Below are positions 23,166 through 35,309 of a stretch of DNA of 64,000 nt, in pieces. The stretch is taken from positions 13,881,001 through 13,945,000 of the forward strand of contig NC_083389.1 in NCBI RefSeq assembly GCF_031755915.1. Direction: 5' to 3'. Within the stretch, counting starts at the first letter, position 1. Every line of letters starts with the position of its first letter. The translations under genes and the position numbers were made by a program. Source of the DNA: Ziziphus jujuba (taxonomy: Eukaryota > Streptophyta > Magnoliopsida > Rosales > Rhamnaceae). The notes beneath the pieces were generated by a model that searched no databases, was not told the DNA's origin, and saw only the letters and a program-made list of their open reading frames with translations.

Positions 23166-25754
23166 CTTAAAACTAACTTTTTTTTTTTTTTTCCTAGGCA
23201 ACCAAAATTTTAAAATATATTATGTATACAGCAGCCATTGGTAGGCTGGTTGTGAGATTTAAAAGGTGTTGGGCCCTTAAATTGAAAGATATTAAAAGGG
23301 TGAGAGAAAATTATGTAATATGTGCAAGATAAAATCATTTAACCACCAAAATATGGCCTTCATGCATGGAACAATAAGAAAATTATGGTTGTTGATGTAT
23401 TTGGATAATTATAAAGAATTTAAAGATATTAATTATTAACTAGGAATAGGAAAAAACTAAAAAAATGATTATTTTTTAAAAAAATATTAATATTTACCTT
23501 TTTAGACGTTTAAATGAAATCTAAACTTTTGAGGACAAAAAATATATATATATATTATTTTAAAAATTATTTAATATAATATGAATATATAAAATTAATA
23601 TTCGTTTCGAAGTCCGGATAATAAAAACATCCAAACAAATATTGGTACTATAAATAAACTATATATATATATATATATTACATATACTTATTAATTTTAG
23701 GGCCCGACCTAAGTATAGTCTTTTTTTTTTTTGACCTAAGGATAGTCGGGGCCTGCTCTGGCGGCTATTGAATCACGATCCTGGTCTTCAAAGTCAACTA
23801 TACTTGCTCAGTCTTCAAACAAACGAATTATACCTATGTGAAAGACATATACAAATTAATATTGATCAACCAGCATTTTTTCTTTTTTTTCTTTTTTTTT
23901 TTTAATTTCTCTCGACGAGCATTAACAACCAACATGTTGTCGCAATTGTATCTAACAACTGAGTAACTTATTTGACTTATTTGTATAATATTCCTAAAAT
24001 AAAAAAAATAATAAGCATAATACAATAGACTTTTTTTCTTTTGTTATGTGTACTACACATTGGATAACAGACATACATTAGTTATTATACGATGGGAACC
24101 AAAATTTAAGATTACTGTGAGTTATACTACTTTTTTATATTCTAATAAATTTGGGGTACATGACAAGAATTAATCAACATAAATATTAGTTGTTTTGAAG
24201 TAAATATATAAATAGAGATATTTGATATGATAATGACCTTAAAGAATCTGTTATGGAGGGGTTTTTAGAACTTTAATAGCTTTGTAAATTGTTATATTCT
24301 TATTCCCACAATAAAAATATAGATAAAATTTTTAATAAAACTCTTCAATAGCTCTGCATGTCAACTTTGGAGACTTGGCATATTGTAACAGAGTTGGCTA
24401 GATAACATAACTTACCAAAATAATCCTTATCAATATATTTTTTTTTAAAAGAAAAAAATATAAAAAAATATAGTATCAATTATTATTATTTTTTATAAAA
24501 AATATATATGCACAAATCATTAATTAATCAAGATTTATATAGAAAATAATTTTTATATTCAATATTTATTAAGTAAAGATTTAAATACAAAGCAAACAAG
24601 TTAAGATAGAATATAAATAACCAATTTGTAAACTAATTTGACTATATTTTTAACTTCTAATAGATTAAAACTATATATATATTTATATGAAATTCTCCTA
24701 TACAAGATTTGTAACTAAAAGCTAAAGTTTAAGAACATTCTATTAGAGCATTTAGCAGTAATGGATTTCTTTGACAAGCCGTTTGACTCACATGGCCATT
24801 ATAATTTGTTCATCTTATTAGTGCTAATGGGATCTTCATGGGTTTTAACTTTTACTCAAGGATCTGCATAAGAAAGAACTTCAGTATACATATATATATA
24901 TATATTAATTAAAAGTTGGAAAAGTTACATGATACCTTTATGAGTGGCATGGAAAAGTTACATGATACCTTTATGAGCTCCATTCGAGTATCTATTTGGG
25001 TAGCAATGTCCCACCTTTCAATTTTCCCACAACTATGTCAATTAGTTTTCTCTTTAAAATTTTTTGTTAGATCTTGGCCTAATTGATTGGGTGATAACCC
25101 ATAAAAATAATATGATGTCTAACTCAGCCAAGTTTGAATCCATATTATTTCGACGTAACTGATGTGTGGTAAAATATTTATTGATGTATAACTAAAACAA
25201 ATAACATTTGTTGCGATTTATCACTAGCACGTAGATTTTGGGAAATTCAATGTTCTATATAGCATTTTAGTTTTAAAATGTAAAACGTTCACTAAAACTA
25301 ATTAACATATCAGTTGCTCATTAGTGATAATATTGACCTCAGTATCAGTTTCAAACCAGGAAATTTTTCTAGAGCACCATTATATAATATCATTCCACGG
25401 TTCATTGGTTTAAAACATAAAGATATATAAAATTATAAAAAAAATGCAACATCATTCGCTATATTATATTTCAATTAATTAGAATATCAACTAAACAAAG
25501 TAGTTAAATATTTTTGCTTTATTATTTTTTTTTTACAGATAAAATATATTATTTTAATAATTTAAATGCTTCGACAAATGTATTTTGGCATTTATAATAA
25601 ATACATAGCAAATCTATAAAATTACATAAAGAAATATACAATTTAAGGTAAAAGAAAAAAGTTCCAGTTTTATAATAGGGAGTGATCAACCAAAACATAT
25701 GGAAAATAAAAAAATAAAAAAGAAAAAAAAGAAAAAAAGGTGACAAAATAAGAA
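23166..25754. other. AT-rich intergenic DNA up to copy B
   Basis: No gene is visible. (TA)n runs lie at 23540-23555, 23660-23678 and 24890-24906. A 28-bp direct repeat (AAAGTTACATGATACC core) occurs at 24917-24944 and 24949-24976. A purine-rich run lies at 25709-25740, immediately before the start of copy B. Confidence 0.5.
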
Positions 25755-25922
25755 ATGTTCAAAATGTCATTTTGATTTAAAAAAATTTAAAATACAAAAA
25801 ATTTAAGATGGCACTCTGTGGCAAATAACAATATTCATATATCAAACTTTTTACTTCATATATTCCAAATTAATAATAAAAAATAATTCATAAAGACAAT
25901 CCAACAAAATAAATTTATATAC

Positions 25923-25954
<32 letters not shown>

Positions 25955-26246
25955 CACACCTAATGAAACTGATATTATAAAATGAGAATGGGTAAGCATC
26001 ATTTTATATAGCTAGACTTGAGACAAAAAGGACAACACACATGTACGTCTAGTAATTAAAAAGTAAGAAATAATTAAAGCAACAGACAAAGTCCAATTCG
26101 CATTAATTATTATTAGTTTCAGATTCCACGCGGTAACTCTCTCTTTATATATTTCTTCTTTCATGCTCGCTAAGAGCACCAACGAAGCCAGAGAAGTGAA
26201 ATATTCCGAAAAACTTGGAGAGCATCAACTGGGCAAGAGAACAACG

Positions 26247-26269
26247 ATGATGTAAGTAGCTCTATATAA

Positions 26270-26315
<46 letters not shown>

Positions 26316-28363
26316 CACATATACAAATAGCTTTCATATGTTCCCCCATCTTTTCCTTGACACTTATATATATATATATATATGACAATTATTAAGAATT
26401 GTCACTTGTCCAATTAATATTTTATGTTTAATATATCAATATTTTTCCACCTTTTATTTTATAGGATTTTGGTAAAAATGCATGCAAGCTAATACATTTC
26501 CACCTTTTATCCTATAAAATTTTGTTAAAAATGCATGCATCTGTATGGTATGAAACACGTGTATATCTGATTATATATAATCTGATATGTTTTTTAATGC
26601 AATCATGTAGCGAATTACATATAATTTGACACGAATATGTTTGATATTATACATATGTATGCATTTTATAAAAAATGTTATATACATATATATATATATA
26701 TAATTATAATATCTTAAAAGCTATTTTTTAGCTTATTTTGGGAGACATGTGAGGTGGGTAATAAAATGTGACTCATATTTTCTCATTTATATTTAATTAG
26801 GTTTTTCGTATAAAAAAATAAGTTGAAAGATTATCATATAAAACTAAATGAACTAACCAATGTGAATCCTATTTTTATTATCTAAATCATCATATCTTTT
26901 AGGATAAATTGAGAAAGACAGTAATTAAAAGATTAATTCTTATATGTGTATATATATATAGGTTATTAACTTCTAATTAGATATAATTTATAGTAATATA
27001 TCCCATCAATTCTATATATGTAATTAATTGGATACCGGCATTTTTGGGCATCTAAGTCTAACTTAATTTTTATCTAGCTATGGATTTTTCTTCATAAAGA
27101 ATATTGCAAATATATATAGATTTTGTTGATTATTAGCTGTGAAGTTCTATATCGGTTGGAAAGGAGAACGAAGCATGGCTTATAAACGTGTGGATACCTT
27201 TCCCTTGTGAATGTGTTTTGATAAAACCGTGCGGGCTGGAACCAAAGCGGACAATATTCACATGCGGGTGGTCTGAACTGTTACAGTTAATATCAAAGCC
27301 AAGACCTCAAGAGGAAAGGATAGTGAAATCCCACATCAATTGAAAATGATACTTTTCCGTACGAGTGGTTTGGGCTGTTACACTAGCCCTTTTCTTATAT
27401 AATACAAACATGAATCATTGATTATAGAGTTAATTAGTTGAAGATTTTAATTGAACTTGGAAATATTAAGTAGATCCGGCCTAACATGTGCATGAATTGT
27501 TTTGTTGGTTAAATTATAGATTATCTAAAAATGACAATAAAGGTATCAGGAAGGATCCCCCCAAAAAAGACCCCAGGCTCAGTGGGAGTGATAGTGGTGG
27601 AGGCTCAAAAGCAGAAAAAAAAGGCCAGAAAAGTACCGGGGGAGTTGAGAAAAGTACCGAGGGAGATGGTGGCTCTCGAAAGTAAGCGGCTTCCAGCGGC
27701 TAATATATATATATATATATAAAGAATATTGCGAATATATATCGATTTTGTTGATTAGTAGCCCTTTTCTTATATAATACATACATGAATCATTAATTAT
27801 ATCGTTAATTAGTTGAAGATTTTAATTGAACTTGGAAATATTAAGTAGATCCGGCCTAACATGTGCATGAATTGTTTTGTTGGTTAAATTATAGATTATC
27901 TAAAAATGACAATAAAGGTATCAGGAAGGATCCCCCCAAAAAAGGCCCCAGGCTCAGTGGGAGTGATAGTGGTGGAGGCTCAAAGCGGAAAAAAAAGGGC
28001 CAGAAAAGTACCGAGGGAGATGGTGGCTCTCGAAAGTAAGCGGCTTCCAACGGTTAATATATATATATATATATATATATGAAGAATATTGCAAATATAT
28101 ATCGATTTTGTTGATTAGTAGCCCTTTTCCTATATAATACATACATGAATCATTAATTTTATCGTTAATTAGTTGAAAATTTTAATTGAACTTGGAAATA
28201 TTAAGTAGATCCGGCCTAACATGTGCATGAATTGTTTTGTTGGTTAAATTATAGATTATCTAAAAGTGACAATAAAGCTATCAGGAAGGATCCCCCCGAA
28301 GAAGACCCCAGGCTCAGTGGGAGTGATAATGATGAAGGCTCAAAAGCAGGCAAAAAAGGCTAG
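26247..28363 (+). pseudogene. Copy B of the small gene: exon 1 mostly deleted, exon 2 in three copies
   Basis: A deletion of about 110 bases removes the original ATG and codons 1-30. What remains of exon 1 is the last ATG plus two bases (26247-26251), followed by the same GTAAGT donor. Three exon 2 versions follow at 27520-27685, 27895-28039 and 28255-28363, each after TTATAG|ATTATCT and each in phase with that ATG, predicting 56, 49 and 37 residues. The first two end GGSRK-TAA. The third stops early at TAG (28361-28363) where the others read CAG. All are Lys/Gly/Ser-rich. I list it as a pseudogene because the N-terminus is lost, but a shortened peptide from the surviving ATG is possible. Confidence 0.5.
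27138..27382 (+). mobile_element. TRIM-like mini-retrotransposon remnant
   Basis: It starts TGTGAAGTT and ends GCTGTTACA, in the form of an LTR. An internal GTTACA at 27280-27285 ends the first LTR (27138-27285). It is followed by TTAATATCAAAGCC, a degenerate version of a methionine-tRNA primer-binding site, and then by a shortened second LTR (about 27322-27382). Flanks TTAGC (27133-27137) and CTAGC (27383-27387) differ at one base and correspond to a single CTAGC at 1473-1477 in copy A. There is no coding capacity, which fits a TRIM. Confidence 0.65.
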
Positions 28364-28440
28364 AAAAGTACCGGGGGAGTTGAGAAAAGTACCGGGGTAG
28401 ATGGTGGCTCTCGAAAGTAGGCAGCTTCCAACAGTTTATA
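27721..28440 (+). repeat. Tandem duplication of a 360-bp unit carrying exon 2
   Basis: The unit AAGAATATTGC...ATATATATAT begins at 27721 and again at 28081. A third, first-in-order unit precedes them (from about 27102) and alone contains the TRIM-like insertion. Each unit carries the end of the intron, the acceptor, an exon 2 and a trailing (TA)n. The (TA)n tracts at the joins suggest how the unequal exchange or slippage happened. Confidence 0.85.
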
Positions 28441-28478
28441 TATATATATATATATATATCTTGGGAATATTTCATTCA

Positions 28479-28649
28479 CCAATATATTTGATAAAGATTT
28501 GTTATTACTATCTTAGCAATTGAATTGGTCATTGACCAAGATATTTGATAAAAAAAATTTATTATTATCTTAGTAATTGAATTGGTCATTGACCAAGATA
28601 TTTGATAAAGATTTTTTATTACTATCTTAGCAATTAATTGGTACATCTC
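28479..28649. repeat. 57-bp tandem triplication
   Basis: Three units of 57 bases start at 28479, 28536 and 28593, each beginning CCAAKATATTTGATAAA and carrying TATCTTAG near the end. Copy A has one unit (about 1806-1862). It expanded only in copy B. Confidence 0.8.
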
Positions 28650-29174
28650 GTTATTGTGAATTGACATGGAAAAATTGGTTAGATGCATTCATTCAATGGC
28701 CAAATGATATTTATCAAAAATCTTTATCAAACCTTGGTACAAAAGAACAAACCTCTCTGTGCATTTAGATAATGAGATTCTTATCCATAATCATCTGGCA
28801 AAATTGAAGTCCAAAAACAAAGCATGCGCTTATATGCATCTATTTTCCTTTTCATTAATAATTAACACATGCAAGCTATTATTGGACTTCAACTTTAATC
28901 TAAAATCATGGATTAGAATTTCTATATGTGTATATATATATATATTGACTTGCTATTTAATTATACAATACTGTACAAGTAGCTATATATAAATAAGTAA
29001 TCGGAATACGTTATGTTAGTTTTCTCTTCTTTGTAAGTGCATGTGACTTCCATGCATGAATGTAATTAATAAAAATTAAGCTTTTTAATTGGATATCATA
29101 AATTAGTTTGCCATGCTTAGAACCATGGATGAATACCCATGTCGGTGAATTGTAATGAAGACGGAATTACTTTG

Positions 29175-29612
29175 GGTTAATTATATTTTCATATTTTGCT
29201 GTTTAGAAAAATTATACTTTCAATCTTTAAATTTAAAATGTTTCAATTTTGATCGTTAAATTTCAATTTGTTTCAATTTCGTCCAATATTAATTTTTTTG
29301 GCTAATGGGGATTAACAGTTATACTTAACCTATATTAAAATAGTATTTGTTGAAATTTAGGCTCTCTAGTTTCAATTTATTATAATTTAAATCCTTTGTT
29401 TTCAAAAAAAATTGTTTTTTAATACCTTTACACCACTTACCGCTGTTTGTCAAAAATTCAATTGAGCAAAAATGAAATAATTGACATTTAAAGGATTAAA
29501 TTGGAACAAAAATGAAATAATTGACATTTAAAGGATTAAATTGGAACGTTTTAAATTTTAAAGTCAAAAATGCAACTTCTCCAAATTACAAAATATTAAA
29601 GTGCAATTAACC
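29175..29612. mobile_element. Foldback (MITE-like) element, copy B
   Basis: Counterpart of 2391-2799 with the same inverted ends (GGTTAATTATATTTTCATA and AATTAACC). It contains an extra 44-bp direct repeat around GGAACAAAAATGAAATAATT (29464-29552) that copy A lacks. Confidence 0.6.
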
Positions 29613-30603
29613 AATTTCTTTTCTATGTTTCTAGTTTAGCATGCATGTTTGTAAAATTCTAATGGTTAGGGTTGTGAATAAATATTATGGTATATACAAT
29701 AATTTTTCCTTTTCATCCTATGTCTCTTATAACATTTCAATTATAAGTGTTAGTGGCTTTTCCACTGAATTAACCTCATTTGATTTTCATATTTACCATA
29801 TGTATACAATCTTGATATGATAAGAGCTAGAAACCTATGAAAAATTCACAAAGTAGGACATGCCATATCAATTGTCAATCTCATATATATTTTATGGGCT
29901 ATTTGTTATTTTTTGTCTAATCTTTCTTCAAAATAATAAATTTTTTTTTTTGCTATAAATAATCATTAAAATAGCCATTAGAATCAAAATATGTATATTG
30001 TTTTCTCTATAATAAAATAAAAGTTTTAAATTGAAAAAATTATATTTTTTTTCCCATTTATGTTTAAATAATTTTAAGTCCCAAAACTCTTTTTTTATTT
30101 TTTATTTCCAATATTCATATTTTTAATTTCTAAAATTTTCTTTCTAACTTCCAGCTGGCAGTCACATGTAATTTTTTTAATATAGATGCTGCATAAACTA
30201 AAAAATTGTAATAAAATAAAATTCCTTAATAAAGTATTAAAATTTCCTTAAAAAATAAAAAACACATAAAGTTAAAAATAACTAATCAATCTAAGGATAT
30301 GAAGTATCAAACCTCCATCAGGAGTGAAAATCCCCCTCCCCCGTATTAATAATAAAAAAAATATCTAAGGAAGTGAACGCGTATCTGGTGGTCCATAATG
30401 ACAGTTCTATATGGATCCACATTTCTAAACCCAGTAACAATTTCTCCTCTAAATTCCGGCCCATTTCCTCCATGAAAGCACCATTGTTCTGCATTTCTTG
30501 TCCGTCCCATGTCATAATATTATTTAGTAATTAATTAGAAGAAGAAGTAGAAGCAAAACAGCAAACACCATTCCTTTAGAGAAGCAAAACATAATAATTC
30601 ATT

Positions 30604-31224
30604 ATGAAACTTAAAATCATCTCAGATTTAGGTAACTTGCATCTATCCATTTAATTTCAATTTAAAAAGTGAATAGATAAATGCAAAACTAGGAAGCTCC
30701 GAACCATAAAATTTGTCCTATCATATGGATCCTACACAAAATTTGTAAGTGGGACTTGATACTTTGGGGTTTATGGGATCTTTTGTATTTTAGGTGCTAG
30801 AAATGCAACAGTACTTGACATAGACAAATAAAAACATCTCCTCCAAACCCATAAAGGAGGCTTCCTATGAGCTTATGCTTAATGTAATTATTTATACAGA
30901 ATTTCATATACTTAATAATATATTCAAAAACTTCTATTGATTGAAATTAGTTCTGTTTCCTATTTCACAGAGTTGATTGGCATCAGAAAAGGAGGGAGGA
31001 TTTTGAAGGCTTTGGATGGAGAGGATTCTCACAGCATCAGCAGCAGCAACATTTCATTTAAAATAAGCAAGACTGTTTACTTCATCTTTCTTAACCAAGA
31101 ATTTCCTTTTTGTTTGACAAAATATTTTCTACGTACTTTCAAACAAAAAAAAAAGAAAAAAAAAAGAAAAGAGGATGAATTAGGATCAAAGGGCATCTTC
31201 ATCCAACAATTGGTTACTCCGTGA
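30604..31224 (+). CDS. Candidate two-exon small ORF (93 residues)
   Basis: Exon 1 is 30604-30631 and exon 2 is 30971-31224, with donor TTTAG|GTAACT and acceptor TTTCACAG|AG, giving an uninterrupted 94-codon frame. The start (MKLKIISDLE) and a GGRILKALDGEDSHS segment look protein-like. A Lys-rich stretch near residue 70 derives from an A-rich simple repeat. The copy A version is broken by one base. I recognise no domain. With one of two copies broken and a simple-sequence tail, this is a weak call. Confidence 0.25.
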
Positions 31225-31693
31225 GGAAAGCTACTTTCTCAGGCTTCCCTTTCCATAAAACATGTAATTGGCTTCTGTTTCTCTGGCTTCTCTTTCCATA
31301 TATTATTTTATTATTTTATTTTTTCGTTTTTCATGTTTATAGTTTGGCTTCCTTGCTTATTGTGTAAGTTTTTTCTACTGTAAAATGTAGGATTACTCGT
31401 AATGTGTGTTTCCAAAGGTAAACAGAAGAACACTTGAGATTAATAATGTGGATTTATGAACCACGCTCAGCTAGTTTCCATTTTACACCCTTTTTTTTTT
31501 TTTTTTTTTTTTTTTACCCCTCCAATGGTTATTCACGAGGACCAGTCGTCAGAATAACCTTTTTTATCAAGCAGATGTAGAGAAAAAATATATTTATACC
31601 AAGTCAGGTTAGCAAGATGAGATGAGATGCATTTAATTCAGCACATTTCTTCCAAAATTTCAGTGCTTCTGGTGTGTAAAACCTAATTTATCT

Positions 31694-32006
31694 TGAAGTT
31701 GGTGAATGATTAACACATCCACGCAGCAGCAGCAGCAGCACATCACGCATCTGAAACATGTTTGTTCCCAATTGTGTAGCTGCTGGAGTCATGTTACGCA
31801 TCTGAAACATGTTTGTTCCCAATTGTGCAGCTGCTGGAGTCATGTTCCTCCCAAAATGCGATGTCCTCATCTGAAACAAATAAGAGCATTAACCACACAT
31901 CATTACTTCTAAGAATGGCACATAGAGTTGATGCCAGTATGGAGAATAACTCATTGAGATTACATGGTTTTTTATACCAGAACGGGGCTAATAGATATGT
32001 CCTCAC
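31694..32006 (-). pseudogene. Broken copy B exons of the unidentified minus-strand gene
   Basis: Counterpart of the 5221-5512 region. The splice donor that is AAG|GTAAAT in copy A reads AAG|ATAAAT here. A 51-bp segment (31750-31801, repeated to about 31852) is duplicated in frame (two NMTPAA-QLGTNMFQMR units). A CAG trinucleotide run (31724-31738) changes the frame near the 3' end. With the Copia insertion in the first exon, this copy is dead. Confidence 0.6.
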
Positions 32007-32009
32007 AAA

Positions 32010-33717
32010 ATTAAAAATTCCACCAAGAGGAGTTGCTTAGGGGTAAGAAGCCCCCTAGTGAAGGAGAAATAAAGAAAAGAAGATGATGTTAATTTCCTAA
32101 ATGGCAGGTTGCAGAAAAAGTCGATACTCTTCCAGTTGTCATTCTATTCCATAAAATCTCAGTATTTATTTCTACCAAACTAAATTCTTTACAAAGCAAA
32201 ATTAAAAATAAACAAATAATTGGAAGCAATAACATGTGGAAGACCAACAAGGGCTGAGAAGACAAAACGGTGCTTCATAAGAAAATGTACATTTTCAATA
32301 TGCCAGTCACACTGATAACCTTGCACAAATAATTTCATTGTTTGAGCTGTCAACCATACAAACCTTGGCAACGTGAAAATCAGAACACATGCTAAAAAAA
32401 AGGATTGAAGAAAAATTATTCTGAGGAAAACTTCAAGGACCATTTGACCATATATGCAAATATTTTTTTGCAATCTAGAATTATATGATAGCCTAGCAAG
32501 CAGAGACTTCAAAATGGAAGATTGAAATCAATCCAAAAAAGAAAGGATAGCCGTCGCAGATTTAAATGACTAGCTTGGGGCTAAACTCTGTTTAGAAATT
32601 ACATTGATGAAAGTAGACACTGTGTAAGTTGTAACCAGTTATTAAAATGATTCCTTATCCAGAACCATGTTAATTTTTGGAGGAATAAAAACCATAGACC
32701 ACCAACCATTATCATAGAACTAAGGTAAATAATTTGAAGGAAAATAGAACCTGCAAAGAAAGCAAAAGAAGAGACCATAAAGTTAAAAGCCTACTAGAAA
32801 AAAACTTCTTTTCGTCTATCTTAAGATAGTGTTTGCATAAAGGGGGCACATATTAACTTCATAATCTTATTCTGTTTAATGGACCTACCCTTCTTCTACC
32901 ATACCCAAATCCATTGCTTGCTCTGTGAACCTTTACACATTAATATATATTTACATTCAAGGTGAACTTTCAAAATAGCCAAATTGACAACTGTAGTTTT
33001 ATATCAGTAAACAAACGTCAATTAGATTAAATTAAATTCTGCAGAACCAAATAATATTCACGGTTATCAAAATAGATGAAGTGATACAAAACACATGGTG
33101 AATCGAAAACTATGTCATAGTATTATGTTGTGCAGCATGCTAGCTACTATTTTACTTGGATGCAACAATTCAACTCCTAATGCAAAAATATAAACGATCA
33201 TGTTACATAATGTCCACAAAATCCCAAATGTATGAATCCATCAAAGTTACAAAAAACTGACCAAATGTTGAAATGCACACTAACAAAAGTAGGCATGTAT
33301 ATATATATTAAAAAAAAAAAATACTACCAAAATTTGATTTCACTAACAATTACAGTAGGATGAAACTTGACAACCTTCGATCAGCATGAGATTAAGGTTC
33401 AAAAACAAATATTTGAAAAAAAAAAAAAAAACCAAACACAAAAAAATACCAACAACTATCACCCAAAAAAATAAAATAAAATAAAATAAAAGGGTGACTT
33501 TAACTGCAAGACGCTAAGGTAAATCAAGCAATGGAATTAGCCAAAGAATATATTGTCAACAATTTTCTTTCTTCACTTCAAAAACATCCGAACATAGCAA
33601 AAATTAAACCAAAAGCAAGTTATCCAGAGTCCAAACGTTAAAATTCCACCTAAAATTTCACTTCCTCCACAAAATTCGAAAAACGAACAGAGCCAGTGGA
33701 AATCAAATTGAGTACCT
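32010..33717. other. Intronic and intergenic sequence collinear with copy A
   Basis: Follows 5690-8090 of copy A but lacks the 5985-7098 segment, and has its own extra stretch (about 33055-33500) with an A-run at 33417-33431 and (AAAAT)n near 33470-33490. No gene is supported. Confidence 0.5.
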
Positions 33718-33797
33718 TCAGAGTGGCGAGAGGGCAGTGAATACCAGCAGAGTTGAGCATTTGGTGTTAGCCATCTATGATCAGAGCTCTGTGATCA

Positions 33798-33802
33798 TAA
33801 CT
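33798..33802. repeat. Copia target-site duplication, left (TAACT)
   Basis: TAACT lies directly before TGTTAGAT and is repeated at 41034-41038 directly after the 3' LTR. The unoccupied site is at 8178-8182. Confidence 0.9.
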
Positions 33803-34398
33803 TGTTAGATTTTTGGGCCAAAAAACCAAAATATGAATGATTTTGGCCTTAAAAGGTTTTTGGGTTTTGGTTTTGTTTCTCTACCTTTTTGGAAAAAACA
33901 ATATTTTTGAATAAAATAAAAAAAAAATATTTTCAAACATGGGAAGTTGAGAGTTTTAAGAAAAGAGTTTTGGTGTGTTGAGAGTTAGTGTGTCACACGT
34001 TCTTTTCAATGTTCTAGCAGTCTTTTCAGAAAATACAGAGAAAAAAGGGTTTTGAGTTTAATGGAAAAACCAAAAAGAAGATAGTGACAGTGGTAAAGTG
34101 AAAATACATGGATAGTTCAAAGAGAAAAGCTTCGGGGGTACTGAATCTGAAAGCTTTTGCAGCCGTGGTATCCTAGGAGACCTTCGCCACAAAACTCCTG
34201 CACCGATGGGCATAAAACGTTTTAAGAACACTGTAGTATCACACAGACCTCGATCAATCTTTTAGAAAGCAGATCAATTCAAGGATCTACAGGTTCTAAA
34301 ATGCTTTAATTATTATTCTTTATTTAACTTTATTTTATTTAGTTTGCATTAAATTGTCCACATGTATTTACATATATTCATGATAATTTTTCCCAACA
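33803..34398 (+). repeat. Copia 5' LTR
   Basis: Begins TGTTAGATTTTTGG and ends TTTCCCAACA. It matches 40452-41033 throughout, except for a 14-base stretch (around AAGAAAAGAGTTTT) missing from the 3' LTR and scattered substitutions. Confidence 0.95.
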
Positions 34399-34512
34399 AT
34401 CTTAAGACATTTTACCGAATTTTATATATGTATATATATGTGGAGATTTAATCATTTATTATGGTATTGATTATTGTGTATATACTGCATATATATGTTT
34501 ATATACGGAAAT

Positions 34513-34660
34513 TCTATGGTGAGGACGGTCCGCATGAGGACCGCAGTATTAGTGGCGGTTTTTCATAGTATTAACGACGGTTTCTTAGAAAACCGTCACC
34601 AATACTATGAAAAACCGTCATCAATACTGTAGTCCGCATGAGGACCGTCCGCACCATAGA
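34513..34660. mobile_element. Hairpin MITE nested in the Copia leader
   Basis: The 148 bases form one near-perfect foldback: TCTATGGTGAGGACGGTCC at the left against GGACCGTCCGCACCATAGA at the right, with further arms (TCATAGTATT with AATACTATGA; ACGGTTT with AAACCGT) up to a small central loop. It is non-coding. No certain target duplication is visible. It lies between the 5' LTR and gag, so it either came in later or is carried by the family. Confidence 0.7.
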
Positions 34661-35309
34661 CAGACTGTGTTTACATATATATATATATATATATATTTTA
34701 TTATGTATTTCAATGTGTGCTTCACGGGTGGGTTCAAAAAGAAAAAAAAAATTATTTTCTTTATCCATGAGTGTGAAGAGAATGGTTGCTTGGGCTTCGT
34801 GTTAATGTTAGTTTATTCAATCTCTAATCTTTGATGTTTTACTTATAATTGTTCATTTGGGTGTGAGAAGGAAAAAAAAAAAAATTTATCAAACCCGTGA
34901 GGTTTATAAATTTGTGGGCAATCATTAAATTTTTGTTTAAAATCAAATTTTTCCCAAAATTGAATTGGCCAAGAATTTCTAAACCTTTTGGTATTTTTTT
35001 GGCAATTTTTTGGTTACTGGAAAATTGAAAAAGAGGTGAAAAAATGCAACCGGGTCATTTGACCCATTTACCAGAAAAACGGGCAGAAACTGACTCGGTT
35101 GAAGGTTGAAGAAGAAGAGAGAATGGGTTTGGGTTGGGTTGTGAAATATTGGGCCAATTTTTAAATTTATTGGGCTTAACCTAATTTTAAAGGCTAGCCC
35201 AGGATTAGAATAGGCTACTGTTCAACCCAAGATTCAGGCCCAATTCAGACCCAGCCCAAGAGACAAGGCCCAAATGCAAAATGGCCTTAGACATATGTCC
35301 CTATGAGAG

